In this document: piece by piece, positions 33,919 through 43,714 of the stretch
Layout: the number at the start of each line of letters is the position of its first letter
Numbering within the stretch: the stretch's first letter is position 1
Assembly: GCF_001298675.1 (NCBI RefSeq)
Contig: NZ_CYIG01000024.1
Coordinates: 1 to 52,338 of the forward strand
From: Paenacidovorax caeni
Lineage (GTDB): Bacteria; Pseudomonadota; Gammaproteobacteria; Burkholderiales; Burkholderiaceae_C
DNA length: 52,338 nt
Direction of reading: 5' to 3'
Notes under the pieces: model-generated
Told to the model about the DNA's origin: nothing
Seen by the model: the letters and a program-made list of their open reading frames with translations, nothing else
Databases searched by the model: none
Program-made: the position numbers and the translations under genes

Positions 33919-35169
33919 TCAAGCGTATCCGTCGGCGTCGTTGGCCGGGGGCGGCAGGGCCGTGCCCGGGTCGTTCCAGCCGAAGAAGCGGCAGACCTCG
34001 GCGCGGCGCGCCAGCGTATCGGCGCGGCCCAGGTCCATCAGTTCGCGTGTGTAGGCCTGCTCGAACAGCAGGTAGCTCACCAGGGCCGCGCCGCGCACGT
34101 CGCCTGCTTGCGAGGTCACGCCCAGTGCCCCCAGCATGGTGCGCATGGTCACGGGCAGGTCGGTGACGTGGCGCGCCGCAATGTCGTCGATGCGCTGCGA
34201 GGGCACGATCATCAGCACGTCTACGGGGCGCAGGGTGCTGTGGGCGCGCGCCTCGGGCGGGATCAGCGACAGCGTGTGGTTGATGCGCTGCGCGCGCTCC
34301 ACGTCCACGCCCAGCGCGTCCAGGAAGATATTGGACAGCGCGTGCCCCGCGATCTGTGCCAGCGTGGGGTAGGTGGGCTCGGGCTGGCCTTGGCGCGGCG
34401 GCTCGTGCAGGCGCCCCGTGCCCACCACCAGCAGGCGCTCGGCCCCCAGGTGGATGGCGGGCGCCAGCGGGGCCGACTGGCGCATGGAGCCGTCGCCAAA
34501 GTACTCGGTGTGCCCGTCCACCGCCAGTGCCTGCGCCGGGAAAATGAAAGGAATGGCCGACGAGGCCAGCAGGTGCTCCGCCGTGATGCGCTCGCGCGCC
34601 GCCTTGCGCTGCGAGCGCGTCCAGCTTGTCACCTGCGGGCCACCCTCGAAGTAGGTCACATGTTCGCCCGAGCTGTAGCTCGACGCCGTGATGGCCAGCG
34701 CGTGCAGGTGGCCCTGGCGGATCAGCAGCGGCAGGCGCACCAGCGGCACCACCTGCGCCAGCAGTCGCTCCAGCGGAGCGTTGTTCAGCAGCGAATGCGG
34801 CCGCGTGCGCTTCCAGCGTGCCAGCGCCCAGCCCAGCGACAGCAGCGTGAGCCAGCGCGCGCCGCTTTGCATCACATGCAGCGAATCGGCGTGGTACACC
34901 TGGCCCGCGCGGATGTGGCTCCACATGCGTGCGATGCGGCGCACCGCGCGCTCGAAGTGGTCGGCCCCGCAAGCCAGGGCCGCGCCATTGATAGCACCCG
35001 CCGAGGTACCGGTGATGATGGGAAACGGGTTGGGCCCGCGCCCCTCGCCACAGTGGCGGCGCAGCGCCGCAATGGCTTCGAGCACGCCGACCTGGTAGGC
35101 GGCGCGTGCACCGCCGCCGGCAAGCAGCAGACCGGTCATGGGCTGCGAGGGAGAAGGGGGCGTGGGCAT
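33919..35169 (-). CDS. Patatin-like phospholipase
   Basis: A 416-residue serine hydrolase. It has the oxyanion loop LLLAGGGARAAYQVGVLEA, the nucleophile elbow GTSAGAING and the catalytic Asp in FGDGSMRQSAPL, the expected Ser-Asp dyad of patatins. A C-terminal region of about 170 residues is of unknown fold. The family hydrolyses acyl esters of phospholipids. No signal peptide, so cytoplasmic or membrane-associated. It is separated from the TonB receptor by 127 bases in which I see only AT-rich sequence (around 33885-33910) that may hold the receptor promoter. It is divergent from apbC. Confidence 0.88.
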   Translation of the reverse strand: MPTPPSPSQPMTGLLLAGGGARAAYQVGVLEAIAALRRHCGEGRGPNPFPIITGTSAGAINGAALACGADHFERAVRRIARMWSHIRAGQVYHADSLHVMQSGARWLTLLSLGWALARWKRTRPHSLLNNAPLERLLAQVVPLVRLPLLIRQGHLHALAITASSYSSGEHVTYFEGGPQVTSWTRSQRKAARERITAEHLLASSAIPFIFPAQALAVDGHTEYFGDGSMRQSAPLAPAIHLGAERLLVVGTGRLHEPPRQGQPEPTYPTLAQIAGHALSNIFLDALGVDVERAQRINHTLSLIPPEARAHSTLRPVDVLMIVPSQRIDDIAARHVTDLPVTMRTMLGALGVTSQAGDVRGAALVSYLLFEQAYTRELMDLGRADTLARRAEVCRFFGWNDPGTALPPPANDADGYA

Positions 35170-35344
35170 GGTGTGTGCTGTGCTGGCGTGGCCGCGCGGT
35201 TGCTGGGCATACCGAGTGTGCCGCCGCGCGGCGGCATCCGGGCCATGGAGAAACCCGCAGGCCGGTGATGGCCCGCCGGTGGCGAAGGGTGGGGCGCTTG
35301 GCCTAGACTAGCGCGATACCCCCCCCAAAGGAATGATGGAAACC

Positions 35345-36436
35345 ATGGCAGTCACTGAACAAGGCCTGCTGGCGGCGCTCGCCAGCGTGTGCGACCCGCA
35401 CACGGGCAAGGACTTCGTCTCTACGCGCGCAGTGCGCAACGTGCAAATCTCCGGCGGCGATGTCGCTTTCGACGTCGAGCTGGGTTATCCCGCGCAAAGC
35501 CTGGTGCCCGAGCTGCGCCGCCAGTTCATCAGCGCCGCCAAGGGCGTGGCGGGCGTAGAAAACGTCTCGGTCAACATCGCCACCAAGGTCGTGGCCCATG
35601 CGGTGCAGCGCGGCATGCCGTTGCTGCCGGGGGTGAAGAACATCATCGCCGTGGCGTCGGGCAAGGGCGGCGTGGGCAAGAGCACCACGGCCGTCAACCT
35701 GGCCCTGGCGCTGGCCGCCGAGGGTGCGCGCGTGGGCCTGTTGGATGCCGACATTTACGGTCCCAGCCAGCCCATGATGACCGGCACCTCGGGCGACGTG
35801 GAGAGCCTGGATGGCAAGCTGATGGAGCCCAAGCGCGCCATGGGGCTGCAAATCAATTCCATAGGCTTCCTCGTCAAGGACGAGCAGGCCATGATCTGGC
35901 GCGGCCCCATGGCCAGCCAGGCGCTGGAGCAGCTCATCACGCAGACGCGCTGGGACGACCTGGACTATCTTGTGGTGGATATGCCTCCGGGCACCGGCGA
36001 TATCCAGCTCACCATGGCGCAGAAGGTGCCGCTGACCGGCGCGGTCATCGTCACCACGCCGCAAGACATCGCGCTGCTCGATGCCAAGAAGGGCATCACC
36101 ATGTTCCAGAAGGTGAGCGTGCCCATCCTGGGCATCGTCGAGAACATGGCCATGCACGTGTGCAGCCAGTGCGGCCACGTGGAACATATCTTCGGCCAGG
36201 ACGGCGGCAAGAAGATGGCGCAGAGCCAGGGCATGGACTACCTTGGCGCGCTGCCGCTGCGCCTGTCGATCCGCGAGCAGGCTGACAGCGGCCGCCCCAC
36301 CGTGGCTGCCGAGCCTGATGGAGACGTGGCGCGCATCTACAAGACCATCGCCCGCGCGGTGGCGGTCAAGATCGCGCAGCAGGGCAAGGACTTCTCCAGC
36401 AAGTTCCCCACCATCACCATCAGCAAGTCTTCTTGA
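35345..36436 (+). CDS. apbC: Iron-sulfur cluster carrier ApbC (Mrp/NBP35 family ATPase)
   Basis: A 363-residue protein. The N-terminal MIP18/DUF59 domain has DPHTGKDFVSTRAVRNVQI. The ATPase domain shows the deviant Walker A SGKGGVGKSTT, DADIYGPSQP, and MPPGTGDIQLT, plus the cluster-binding CxxC in HVCSQCGH. It assembles and transfers Fe-S clusters; the formate dehydrogenase encoded nearby has at least five. I take the ATG at 35345; ATGs at 35333 and 35336 sit too close to the AAAGGA. selD begins two bases after its stop, so the two are probably co-expressed. Confidence 0.93.
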   Translation: MAVTEQGLLAALASVCDPHTGKDFVSTRAVRNVQISGGDVAFDVELGYPAQSLVPELRRQFISAAKGVAGVENVSVNIATKVVAHAVQRGMPLLPGVKNIIAVASGKGGVGKSTTAVNLALALAAEGARVGLLDADIYGPSQPMMTGTSGDVESLDGKLMEPKRAMGLQINSIGFLVKDEQAMIWRGPMASQALEQLITQTRWDDLDYLVVDMPPGTGDIQLTMAQKVPLTGAVIVTTPQDIALLDAKKGITMFQKVSVPILGIVENMAMHVCSQCGHVEHIFGQDGGKKMAQSQGMDYLGALPLRLSIREQADSGRPTVAAEPDGDVARIYKTIARAVAVKIAQQGKDFSSKFPTITISKSS

Positions 36437-36438
36437 GC

Positions 36439-37491
36439 ATGGCCACCACCCCCTCTCCGCGCCTGACCTCTTTGTCCCACGGCGGCGGCTGCGGCTGCAA
36501 GATTGCACCGGGCGTGCTGTCCGACATCCTGCGCTCTAGCGGTGCGGCCGGGTTCGTGCCGCCGCAGTTGCTGGTGGGCATCGAGACCTCGGACGATGCC
36601 GCCGTCTACCGCCTGAACGATGAGCAGGCGCTGGTGGCCACCACCGACTTCTTCATGCCCATCGTGGACGACCCGTACGAGTTCGGGCGCATCGCCGCGA
36701 CCAATGCACTGTCTGATGTGTACGCCATGGGCGGCACGCCCATCATGGCGCTGGCGCTGGTGGCTATGCCGGTGAACCAGCTCCCGTTGGAGGTGATTGG
36801 CGCCATCGTGCGCGGCGGGCAAGACGTGTGCCGTGCCGCTGGCATCCCCATCGCGGGCGGCCACACCATCGACTCGGTCGAGCCCATCTACGGCCTCGTC
36901 GCCATGGGGTTGGTGCACCCCGATCGCGTGCGCCGCAACGCGGATGCGCGCCCTGGCGACGTGCTGGTGCTGGGCAAGCCGCTGGGGGTGGGTGTGTATT
37001 CGGCAGCGCTGAAGAAGGAGCAGTTGGGCGATGCGCACTACCGCGAGATGATCGCCAACACCACGCGGCTCAACACCCCTGGCCCGCTGCTGGCAGCGCT
37101 GCCGGGTGTGCACGCCATTACCGATGTGACGGGCTTCGGCTTGGCCGGCCATGCGCTGGAGATGGCGCGCGGCGCTGGCGTGACGGTGCACATCGACTGG
37201 GCGCGCGTGCCTCTGCTGCCCGGTGTGGAGCAACTGGCGGCCCAGGGCTTCGTCACTGGCGCCAGCGGCCGCAACTGGGCCGGCTACGGCGCGGGCGTGG
37301 TGCTGGCGCCGGGCTTGCCCGCCACGGCGCAGAACCTGGTGACCGACCCGCAGACCTCTGGTGGCCTGCTCGTGGCCTGTACGTCCGACACCGTGCAGCA
37401 GGTGCTGGACACCTTCGCGCAGGAAGGTTTTGCCCACGCCGCCGTGGTGGGGCGCGTGGAAGCGGGTCCGGCGCAGTTGCACGTCGGGTGA
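36439..37491 (+). CDS. selD: Selenide, water dikinase SelD
   Basis: A 350-residue enzyme making selenophosphate from selenide and ATP, the selenium donor for SelA. The N-terminal active-site motif SHGGGCGCKI contains Cys18 and Lys21 (the E. coli Cys17/Lys20 pair), so this SelD is the Cys form rather than a selenoprotein. Conserved blocks DDAAVYRLND, TTDFFMPIVDDPYEFGRIAA, AGGHTIDS, DVTGFGLAGHALEM and TDPQTSGGLL are present. The ATG at 36439 lies two bases after apbC. It is convergent with the selA-selB-tRNA-Sec transcript. Confidence 0.96.
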   Translation: MATTPSPRLTSLSHGGGCGCKIAPGVLSDILRSSGAAGFVPPQLLVGIETSDDAAVYRLNDEQALVATTDFFMPIVDDPYEFGRIAATNALSDVYAMGGTPIMALALVAMPVNQLPLEVIGAIVRGGQDVCRAAGIPIAGGHTIDSVEPIYGLVAMGLVHPDRVRRNADARPGDVLVLGKPLGVGVYSAALKKEQLGDAHYREMIANTTRLNTPGPLLAALPGVHAITDVTGFGLAGHALEMARGAGVTVHIDWARVPLLPGVEQLAAQGFVTGASGRNWAGYGAGVVLAPGLPATAQNLVTDPQTSGGLLVACTSDTVQQVLDTFAQEGFAHAAVVGRVEAGPAQLHVG

Positions 37492-37495
37492 CGTG

Positions 37496-37560
37496 CTTTT
37501 AATTTGATAGCTGCTAGCGCTTTTGGGGTAAGGGTTTGATGCCGATGTGGCTCTAAATTT
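37496..37560. repeat. Family 1 intergenic repeat, copy 8 (convergent junction, altered right arm)
   Basis: AATTTGATAGCTGCTAGCGCTTTTGGGGTAAG is recognisable, but the right arm reads GGTTTGATGCCGATGTGGCTC instead of the usual AAGCGCTAG. It lies between selD and tRNA-Sec, which converge. Confidence 0.65.
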
Positions 37561-37593
37561 CTTGGCCCCTCGCCCCATTGACTGTTTGGCCGA

Positions 37594-37688
37594 TGGCGGA
37601 AGGGAGAGGGAGTCGAACCCTCCGGCCGCGCGTGGCGCAACCCGCCGGGTTTGAAGCCCGGGCGCCCCACCAGGGACGCTTCCCTTCC
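37594..37688 (-). tRNA. selC: tRNA-Sec (UCA anticodon)
   Basis: A 95-base gene on the minus strand with an encoded CCA (37594-37596). The eight-base acceptor stem GGAAGGGA (37681-37688) pairs with TCCCTTCC (37598-37605), the length typical of bacterial tRNA-Sec, with a G discriminator. The anticodon TCA is at 37652-37654, in CTTCAAA within a CCCGG/CCGGG-type stem. A long variable arm (GCGGGTTGCGCCACGC region) and the T-loop GGTTCGACTCCC follow. It begins seven bases after the selB stop, so selA, selB and selC form one transcript. Confidence 0.96.
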
Positions 37689-37695
37689 CAAAGAC

Positions 37696-39618
37696 TCAAT
37701 CCTGAGCCGTGAACAGCGGCGTGCCGGGGCGCAGCAGGTGCGCATCCTTCACGCGCCGTGTGAAGCCCACGCGGTCAAAAAACTCCAGCAGCTGGATGGC
37801 GCGCTTGCGGCCCAGGCCTGTCGCATCGCGAAAGGCCGCTGCCTGCACGGCATCGCTAGCGTCCATGCACTGGCGCGCCAAGGCGGCCAGACGTTCGAGC
37901 GTAGGCAGTGGATAGTACAGGTCTTTGACCACCTGAAAGGCTTCGCCGCGCCGCGCCATGCTGGCCAAGGTCTGGCGCACCAGGGCTTCGGCGGCGCCCA
38001 GGTCTTGCGCCAGGGTGCGCACCCAGGGCGGGTCGAACGCGCCCGCCAGCAGCAGCGGGCGGATACGCTGGGCCAGCGCCTCTTCGGTGGCGTTCATGCG
38101 CGCGGCGTGTTCGGGCAGGTGCAGCCAGTGGCTGCTGCGCACGACCAGTTGGTGCGCCACCATGTCCTCCACCACGTGCTGCCACAGCGCGTCGCTGGCG
38201 CGCGGCGCGGCCAGGCGGCGCAGGCGCCGTGCGTCGGGGCCGATCTCCTCGGGGCTGGCGGCGTGGAAGGCGCGTAGCCGCTCCAGCACCAGCGCTTGCA
38301 GCGCCTGCAATGCGGCTGGCGCGATGGCGAGCCCCTCGCCCGCGAGGCGAATGGCGTCTGGGGGCAGTGGCAGGTCGCCGGGGCCAGGCAAGGCTTCGGC
38401 GCGGGCGGTGTGCGCAAGGTCCAGGCCCAGCGGCGCATGCGCCAGCAAGGCTGCCACGCGCGTGGCGCGGTCAGGCAGTGCCTGGGCGGCAAGCTGTGCA
38501 AGGCGTTCGGCGGTTTTGCGGTAGCGCTGCGGCGCGAAGGGGTCGAGCACGCGCACACCGGCCAGCGTGCGCGTGGCCGAGGCATCGCGCAGCACGCCCC
38601 GGTCGCCGTGCCATGCGGCCACAGTGCCGTGCAGCACGAGCTGGGCCAGCGCGGTGGCGCCCGGCGCCAGCGTGTCGCTATCGAGCAGCACGATGCTGCC
38701 GGTCACATCGCTGGTGCCCAGGTGCACGTGCACGGGCGTGCCAGAGCGCAGTGCCTTGGGCTCGTCGGGCCAGAGCTGGCACTGCACGTCGATGCGGGTG
38801 GTGGCCAGGGCAATGGAGGGCGCGCAGACCCAGTCGCCACGGTGCACGTCTTCTTTGGCGACGCCGGCAAGCGCCAGCGCGCAGCGCTGCCCGGTGCGGG
38901 CTTCGCTGGCGGGTTGGTTTTGCGCGTGCACTCCGCGCAGGCGCGCCCCCGTGCCGTGCGGGGCGATGCACAGCTCGGCGCCCACCGGGGCGACGCCGCT
39001 GGTCACGCTGCCGGTGACCACGGTGCCCACGCCGGTGAGGGTGAAGACGCGGTCTGCCGGCATGCGGAAGGCGCGGGCGCTGTCGTGCGAGCTGGCGCTG
39101 CCGCAAGTGGCCGCGCATGCCAGCAGGTGCTGGCGCAATGCCTCCACGCCCTCGCCGGTGATGGCAGAGACAGGAAACATCGGCGCCTGGGCCAGCGCCG
39201 TGGGGGCGAGCAGTGCCCGCACTTCGGCCTGCACTTCGGCCAGCCGCGTGGCGCGCGTGGCGGGGTCGAGGCGGTCGATTTTGGTGATGGCGACGCTGCC
39301 CTGGGTCACGCCCAGCAGGGCCACCACGGCCAGGTGCTCGCGCGTTTGCGGCATTACGCCGTCGTCGGCTGCGACGATGAGCAGCGCGTGGGCGATGCCC
39401 GTGGCGCCCGCCAGCATGGTGTGCAGCAAGCGCTCGTGGCCCGGCACGTCCACAAAGCCCAGCGAGGGGCCGCCCGGTGGGTGCAGGTAGGCGTAGCCCA
39501 GCTCGATGGAGATGCCCCGGCGTTTCTCCTCCGGCAGCCGGTCGGTCTCCACGCCGGTGAGTGCGCGCACCAGCGAAGTCTTGCCGTGGTCAATGTGGCC
39601 TGCGGTGCCGATGATCAT
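37696..39618 (-). CDS. selB: Selenocysteine-specific elongation factor SelB
   Basis: A 640-residue translation GTPase. The G domain is of EF-Tu type ([17 protein letters not shown], switch [19 protein letters not shown]), and domains II/III follow. Four winged-helix modules form the C-terminal third that reads the SECIS hairpin (last unit [26 protein letters not shown]). It brings Sec-tRNA to the in-frame UGA of the fdnG mRNA encoded 6.5 kb away. The ATG at 39616-39618 starts directly with the [14 protein letters not shown] strand. Upstream lies selA, separated by a family 1 repeat. Confidence 0.96.
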   Translation of the reverse strand: MIIGTAGHIDHGKTSLVRALTGVETDRLPEEKRRGISIELGYAYLHPPGGPSLGFVDVPGHERLLHTMLAGATGIAHALLIVAADDGVMPQTREHLAVVALLGVTQGSVAITKIDRLDPATRATRLAEVQAEVRALLAPTALAQAPMFPVSAITGEGVEALRQHLLACAATCGSASSHDSARAFRMPADRVFTLTGVGTVVTGSVTSGVAPVGAELCIAPHGTGARLRGVHAQNQPASEARTGQRCALALAGVAKEDVHRGDWVCAPSIALATTRIDVQCQLWPDEPKALRSGTPVHVHLGTSDVTGSIVLLDSDTLAPGATALAQLVLHGTVAAWHGDRGVLRDASATRTLAGVRVLDPFAPQRYRKTAERLAQLAAQALPDRATRVAALLAHAPLGLDLAHTARAEALPGPGDLPLPPDAIRLAGEGLAIAPAALQALQALVLERLRAFHAASPEEIGPDARRLRRLAAPRASDALWQHVVEDMVAHQLVVRSSHWLHLPEHAARMNATEEALAQRIRPLLLAGAFDPPWVRTLAQDLGAAEALVRQTLASMARRGEAFQVVKDLYYPLPTLERLAALARQCMDASDAVQAAAFRDATGLGRKRAIQLLEFFDRVGFTRRVKDAHLLRPGTPLFTAQD

Positions 39619-39630
39619 GGTGGTTTGCTA

Positions 39631-39680
39631 TTTATTTGCTAGCTGCTTGCGCTTATCCATAAAGCGCTAGAGGTCAATTT
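39631..39680. repeat. Family 1 intergenic palindromic repeat, copy 9
   Basis: GCTAGCTGCTTGCGCTTAT and ATAAAGCGCTAGAGG surround CC, with AT-rich flanks. It lies inside the selA-selB operon, so it cannot be a complete terminator there unless selB has its own promoter. Confidence 0.7.
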
Positions 39681-39689
39681 GGCTGCTAT

Positions 39690-41108
39690 TTATTTTTGCC
39701 TGAGTGCATCGGCCAGGGCGGGCAGCTGCGCGGTGAAGGCGGGCAGGTCAGGCGCCTCCAGGCAGCGCAGATCGAGCCAGAGGGCGTCGCTGGCGATGTG
39801 GCCGATGACGGGGCGGGGCAGGCTGCGCAGCGCGGCTTCCAGGGCGGCGAGGGCGCGGCCCGTGCGCTTGGGCGTCGTCGGCGCGATGGCCAGGCCGTAG
39901 CTGGGCAGCGTGTCCACGGGCAGGGCGCCGCTGCCGATCTGGCTGAACAGGGGGGCGGTGCGCACGGCGTATGCGGCACCCACGGCGGCCTGCAGCGGTG
40001 CCAGCAATGGCTCGGCCAGGGCACGGATGTCGGCCTGCGGGCGGGTGAACAGGCGCAGCGTGGTCAGGCGCGCGGGCAGGTGCTCGGGCGCCAGGTACAG
40101 GCGCAGCACGGGTTCCAGCGCGGCCAGCGTGAGCTTGCCCACGCGCAGCGCGCGTTTGAGCGGGTTCTTCTTGATCTTGGCGATCAAATCCTTGCGCCCC
40201 ACGATCAGCCCGGCCTGCGGGCCGCCCAGCAGCTTGTCGCCGCTGAAGGTGACCACGTCGGCCCCGGCGGCCACCACGTCGCGCACCGTGGGCTCGTGCG
40301 GCAGGCCCCATTGCGACAGGTCCACCAGCGTGCCGGACCCGAGGTCGGTCACCAGCGGCAGGCCATGGGCGTGGGCAATCTGGGCCACTTCGGCCTCGGG
40401 CACGCTCTTGGTGAAGCCAGTGACGGCGTAGTTGCTGCAGTGCACCTTCATCAGCAGCGCGGTGCGCGCGGTGATGGCTTCAGCGTAATCCTTGGCGTGG
40501 GTGCGGTTGGTGGTGCCCACCTCGACCAGCTTGGCTCCGGCGCGGCCCATGATGTCGGGGATGCGGAAGGCACCGCCAATTTCCACCAGCTCGCCGCGCG
40601 AGACGATGACTTCCTTGCGCGGCGCCAGCGCGTTGAGCGTGAGCAGCACGGCGGCGGCGTTGTTGTTGACCACGGTGGCGGCTTCCGCGCCAGTGAGGTC
40701 GCGCAGCAGGTCGGTGATGAGGTCGTCGCGGTCGCCGCGTCCGCCGGTGGCCAGGTCAAATTCCAGATTCGCTGGCGTGGTGAGCGCCTGCACCACCGCC
40801 TGCACGGCGACATCGGGCAGCAGGGCGCGGCCCAGGTTGGTGTGCAGCACCGTGCCGGTGAGGTTAAACACGGCCTTCAGGCGTGGCGCAAAGCGTGCGG
40901 CCAGGTGCTGCTGTGCCTGTGCGGCCAGTGCCTCGGGCGCAAGCTGCGCGGCAGCGGCTTCGCCCGCCAGCGCGGCGGGGCGCAGCGCGTCGAGCGCGGT
41001 GCGCACGGCGGCGGTGGTGGAGGATGCGCCGTATTCGGCCGACAGGGCGCGCGCGAGCGGGGTGGAGAGCACGCGGTCCACGCTGGGCAGGCGGGCCGCG
41101 GTGTTCAT
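39690..41108 (-). CDS. selA: L-seryl-tRNA(Sec) selenium transferase SelA
   Basis: A 472-residue PLP enzyme that converts Ser-tRNA-Sec to Sec-tRNA-Sec using selenophosphate. Conserved blocks are [32 protein letters not shown], and [18 protein letters not shown]. The PLP-binding lysine is in [14 protein letters not shown] (Lys292, matching E. coli Lys295). The N-terminal decamer-forming domain ([16 protein letters not shown]) is complete. It overlaps fdhE by four bases (ATGA). Confidence 0.96.
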   Translation of the reverse strand: MNTAARLPSVDRVLSTPLARALSAEYGASSTTAAVRTALDALRPAALAGEAAAAQLAPEALAAQAQQHLAARFAPRLKAVFNLTGTVLHTNLGRALLPDVAVQAVVQALTTPANLEFDLATGGRGDRDDLITDLLRDLTGAEAATVVNNNAAAVLLTLNALAPRKEVIVSRGELVEIGGAFRIPDIMGRAGAKLVEVGTTNRTHAKDYAEAITARTALLMKVHCSNYAVTGFTKSVPEAEVAQIAHAHGLPLVTDLGSGTLVDLSQWGLPHEPTVRDVVAAGADVVTFSGDKLLGGPQAGLIVGRKDLIAKIKKNPLKRALRVGKLTLAALEPVLRLYLAPEHLPARLTTLRLFTRPQADIRALAEPLLAPLQAAVGAAYAVRTAPLFSQIGSGALPVDTLPSYGLAIAPTTPKRTGRALAALEAALRSLPRPVIGHIASDALWLDLRCLEAPDLPAFTAQLPALADALRQK

Positions 41109-42058
41109 GGCGCGGGGCTTTCCTCGGCTTCGGCCATCGGCAGCAGCGGGTTCATGCTGGCGCGGGCGAAGGGCGTTTCGCCCATGAGCAGGTCGAGCAG
41201 CAGCGTGGCGAGGTCGTCGGCCAGGGGCTCGGCGAGCGGGTCTTTTTCCTGGTTGGCAATCTTACGGTAGGTGTGGCATTGGTCGCAGGTCTCGGCCAGC
41301 ACCACCTCGTCCTTCTGGTCGCTGCCCTCGCTTTGCAGGCCCTGGTAATGCACGCCTTTGGTCGATTCGCAGTGGCTGCATTTCACGCGCACCATGTGCC
41401 ATTCGGTGCCACAGCAGCCGCAGTGCAGGTAGCGCAGCCCGGCCTCGCGCCCGCCAATGCGCAGCACGCTCGCCACCGGGGCCGTGCCGCACACCGGGCA
41501 AATGGTGGCGGGGTCGGTGTAGGGGATGTCGCTCTCTTGCAGGCGGCTGGCGCGGTCGGCGAAGACCACCTGTAGCGCCGCCATGACGATGGGGGCGGCA
41601 GCCAGGTCGGCGCTGTCGCCCAGCAGGCCGAGGAGTGCGCGGCGCGCCAGCGCGTCACGCTCTTCGCCAGACAGGGCACGCAGCCGGGCCAGCGTGGGGC
41701 GCAGGGCCTCGGGCAGCTCGGGGGCGCCGTCGAGCGCGGCCAGCAACTGGTCGAGCACGCCTTGCCAGGCCGGGTCGATGTGCTGGGCCGCGGGCAGCAG
41801 CGCCATGGAGTGCTCTTGCGCCTGGGCAATCAGCGCAGGGTCGGGCGTGGCGGTTTGCACCGTGCCCGCAGCCTGTTGCTGGGCGCGCACCAGGCGGGCG
41901 AGAAAGCGCAGGTAGTCGCCAATCGGGTTGCCCTCGGCCTTTTGCGCCAGGCGCGCGGCGCGGTCCGCGAACAGGCTGGTGGGCTGGGGCAGGCGGATGC
42001 GCGGTAGTTGGGTGCGATCCAGGGCTTCGATGTCGCCGGGTTGAAGAATGCGTTGCAC
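41105..42058 (-). CDS. fdhE: Formate dehydrogenase accessory protein FdhE
   Basis: A 317-residue cytoplasmic maturation factor with the typical four cysteine pairs: CPVCG, CGCCG, CSHCE and CDQCH in the C-terminal half. These form rubredoxin-like iron sites. FdhE interacts with the catalytic subunit before Tat export. Its gene couples the formate dehydrogenase structural genes to selA through an ATGA overlap. A 102-base gap separates it from fdnI; it holds only a doubtful, degenerate family 1-like stretch. Confidence 0.93.
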   Translation of the reverse strand: MQRILQPGDIEALDRTQLPRIRLPQPTSLFADRAARLAQKAEGNPIGDYLRFLARLVRAQQQAAGTVQTATPDPALIAQAQEHSMALLPAAQHIDPAWQGVLDQLLAALDGAPELPEALRPTLARLRALSGEERDALARRALLGLLGDSADLAAAPIVMAALQVVFADRASRLQESDIPYTDPATICPVCGTAPVASVLRIGGREAGLRYLHCGCCGTEWHMVRVKCSHCESTKGVHYQGLQSEGSDQKDEVVLAETCDQCHTYRKIANQEKDPLAEPLADDLATLLLDLLMGETPFARASMNPLLPMAEAEESPAP

Positions 42059-42160
42059 GGATCAGGTCTCCAAAAATGGAACTGCCGCCGGGGCAGGGAC
42101 GCTACCGGCGGCAGGAATGAAGGCAGCGTATCAGTTTTCAGCGCTGCGTGGCTCCAGGGG

Positions 42161-42787
42161 CTAGCTGTTATCGCCCGTCATCTTGCGGTACCAGCCACGG
42201 TGGTGCTGCTTGGCCCAGGCGCGCGTGACGGTACCGTAGAGCATGGCGCGGATGGTGCCGCGCGTCCAGATGGCAGCGTACACGTGCATGATGATCAGGC
42301 CGATCATCCACACCGCCGCTGCGGCATGCACCACCGAGGCGACGCGCACCATGTCCACAGGCAGGTGCAGCCAGGCACGCCACATGGCCACGCCCGACGC
42401 GGTGAGCGCCAGCATGCCCACCACCAGGCCCCAGAACAGCACCTTCTGGCCGCCGTTGTACTTGCCCTGCTCGGGCATGTCGTGGTCGTTGCCGTCGATC
42501 ATTTTGTTGACGTTCTTCAGCCACTCGACGTCGCGCTGCTCCATCACGTTCAGGCGCCAGAAGCGCAAGAACATCATGATGAAGAACAGCATCATCACCA
42601 CCCCGATATAGGGGTGCAGGATGCGCGTCCAGGGGCCGCCGCCAAACAGTTGCGTGAGCGGGAAGAAGGCCGGGTGAAAAAACGCCAGGCCCGAGAGCGC
42701 GAGCAAGATGAAGCAGATGCCGACCACCCAGTGGTTGGCACGCTCACCGGCGCTGTAGCGCTGCAGGTCGCGGGGGTTGCGTCTCAT
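42161..42787 (-). CDS. fdnI: Formate dehydrogenase cytochrome b556 subunit (gamma)
   Basis: A 208-residue integral membrane subunit with four helices. The first, [23 protein letters not shown], and the last region, [23 protein letters not shown], carry His residues that fit haem b ligands. It receives electrons from the beta subunit and reduces quinone. It overlaps the beta-subunit gene by four bases (ATGA). It could equally be called FdoI; the sequence does not separate Fdn- from Fdo-type enzymes. Confidence 0.92.
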   Translation of the reverse strand: MRRNPRDLQRYSAGERANHWVVGICFILLALSGLAFFHPAFFPLTQLFGGGPWTRILHPYIGVVMMLFFIMMFLRFWRLNVMEQRDVEWLKNVNKMIDGNDHDMPEQGKYNGGQKVLFWGLVVGMLALTASGVAMWRAWLHLPVDMVRVASVVHAAAAVWMIGLIIMHVYAAIWTRGTIRAMLYGTVTRAWAKQHHRGWYRKMTGDNS

Positions 42788-43704
42788 GGCTGTTTCTCCT
42801 TTTCTGCCTCACGGTCCTGGCGCTCCATCTCGTCTTCCAATTCCTTGGAGACGTCGTTGGGGCCCTTGGTGATGTAGTGGAACAGCCCGCCCAGGGCGGC
42901 CACCCCGAGCGCGGCCATGGCCAGGGGCTTGGACACCCCCTTCCACAGCCGCACGGCGGCGCTGACCTTGGGGTCGGTGGGCAAGCCCTGGTACAGCGAC
43001 GGCTGGTCGGCATGGTGCAGCACGTACATGACGTGCGTGCCGCCCACACCGGCCGGGTCGTACAGGCCTGCCTGGGCAAAGCCCCGCTCCTTCAGGTCGG
43101 CAATGCGCTCGTCGGCGTGGTCCTTCATGGACTTCTTGGTGCCGAACATGATGGCGCCCGTGGGGCAGGTCTTGACGCAGGCCGGCTCCTGGCCCACGGC
43201 GACGCGGTCCGAGCACAGCGTGCACTTGTAGGCCTTGCTGTCCTTATGGGAGATGCGCGGCACGTTGAACGGGCAACCCGTGACGCAGTAGCCACAGCCC
43301 ACGCACTTTTCCTGGTGGAAGTCGACGATGCCGTTGGTGTACTGCACGATGGCACCAGGGGACGGGCAGGCCTTGAGGCAGCCCGGATCCTCGCAGTGCA
43401 TGCAGCCGTCCTTGCGGATCAGCCACTCCAGATTGCCCGTGGCCTCGTTGTCGTATTCGGTGAAGCGCATCACCGTCCACGCGTTCTCGGTCAGGTCGTT
43501 CGGGTTGTCGTACACACCGTGGTTCTGGCCTGGTTCCTGGCGCAGGTCGTTCCACTCCATGCAGGCGGTTTGACAGGCCTTGCAGCCGATGCACTTGGAG
43601 ACATCGATCAGCTTGGCCACGTCGCCCGACTGCGGGGTGCGTGCCTGGGGCGCCGGGGTGGTGGTGGCAGACAGGCGTTTGATATCGAGGGATTGCAATG
43701 ACAT
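42784..43704 (-). CDS. fdnH: Formate dehydrogenase iron-sulfur subunit (beta)
   Basis: A 306-residue ferredoxin-like subunit with four cysteine clusters: [35 protein letters not shown], and CTLCSD...CVKTC. That gives four [4Fe-4S] centres. One C-terminal membrane helix ([19 protein letters not shown]) anchors it facing the periplasm, as in E. coli FdnH/FdoH. It has no signal peptide; it is exported with the Tat-carrying alpha subunit. It starts ten bases after the alpha-subunit stop. Confidence 0.95.
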   Translation of the reverse strand: MSLQSLDIKRLSATTTPAPQARTPQSGDVAKLIDVSKCIGCKACQTACMEWNDLRQEPGQNHGVYDNPNDLTENAWTVMRFTEYDNEATGNLEWLIRKDGCMHCEDPGCLKACPSPGAIVQYTNGIVDFHQEKCVGCGYCVTGCPFNVPRISHKDSKAYKCTLCSDRVAVGQEPACVKTCPTGAIMFGTKKSMKDHADERIADLKERGFAQAGLYDPAGVGGTHVMYVLHHADQPSLYQGLPTDPKVSAAVRLWKGVSKPLAMAALGVAALGGLFHYITKGPNDVSKELEDEMERQDREAEKEKQP

Positions 43705-43714
43705 CTGTGCCTCC

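Noticed and set aside
42128-42172. A further family 1 repeat between fdhE and fdnI
   Set aside because: Only scattered matches (CAGCGCTG, GGCTCCAG, AGCTGTTAT) are present without complementary arms; too weak to list.
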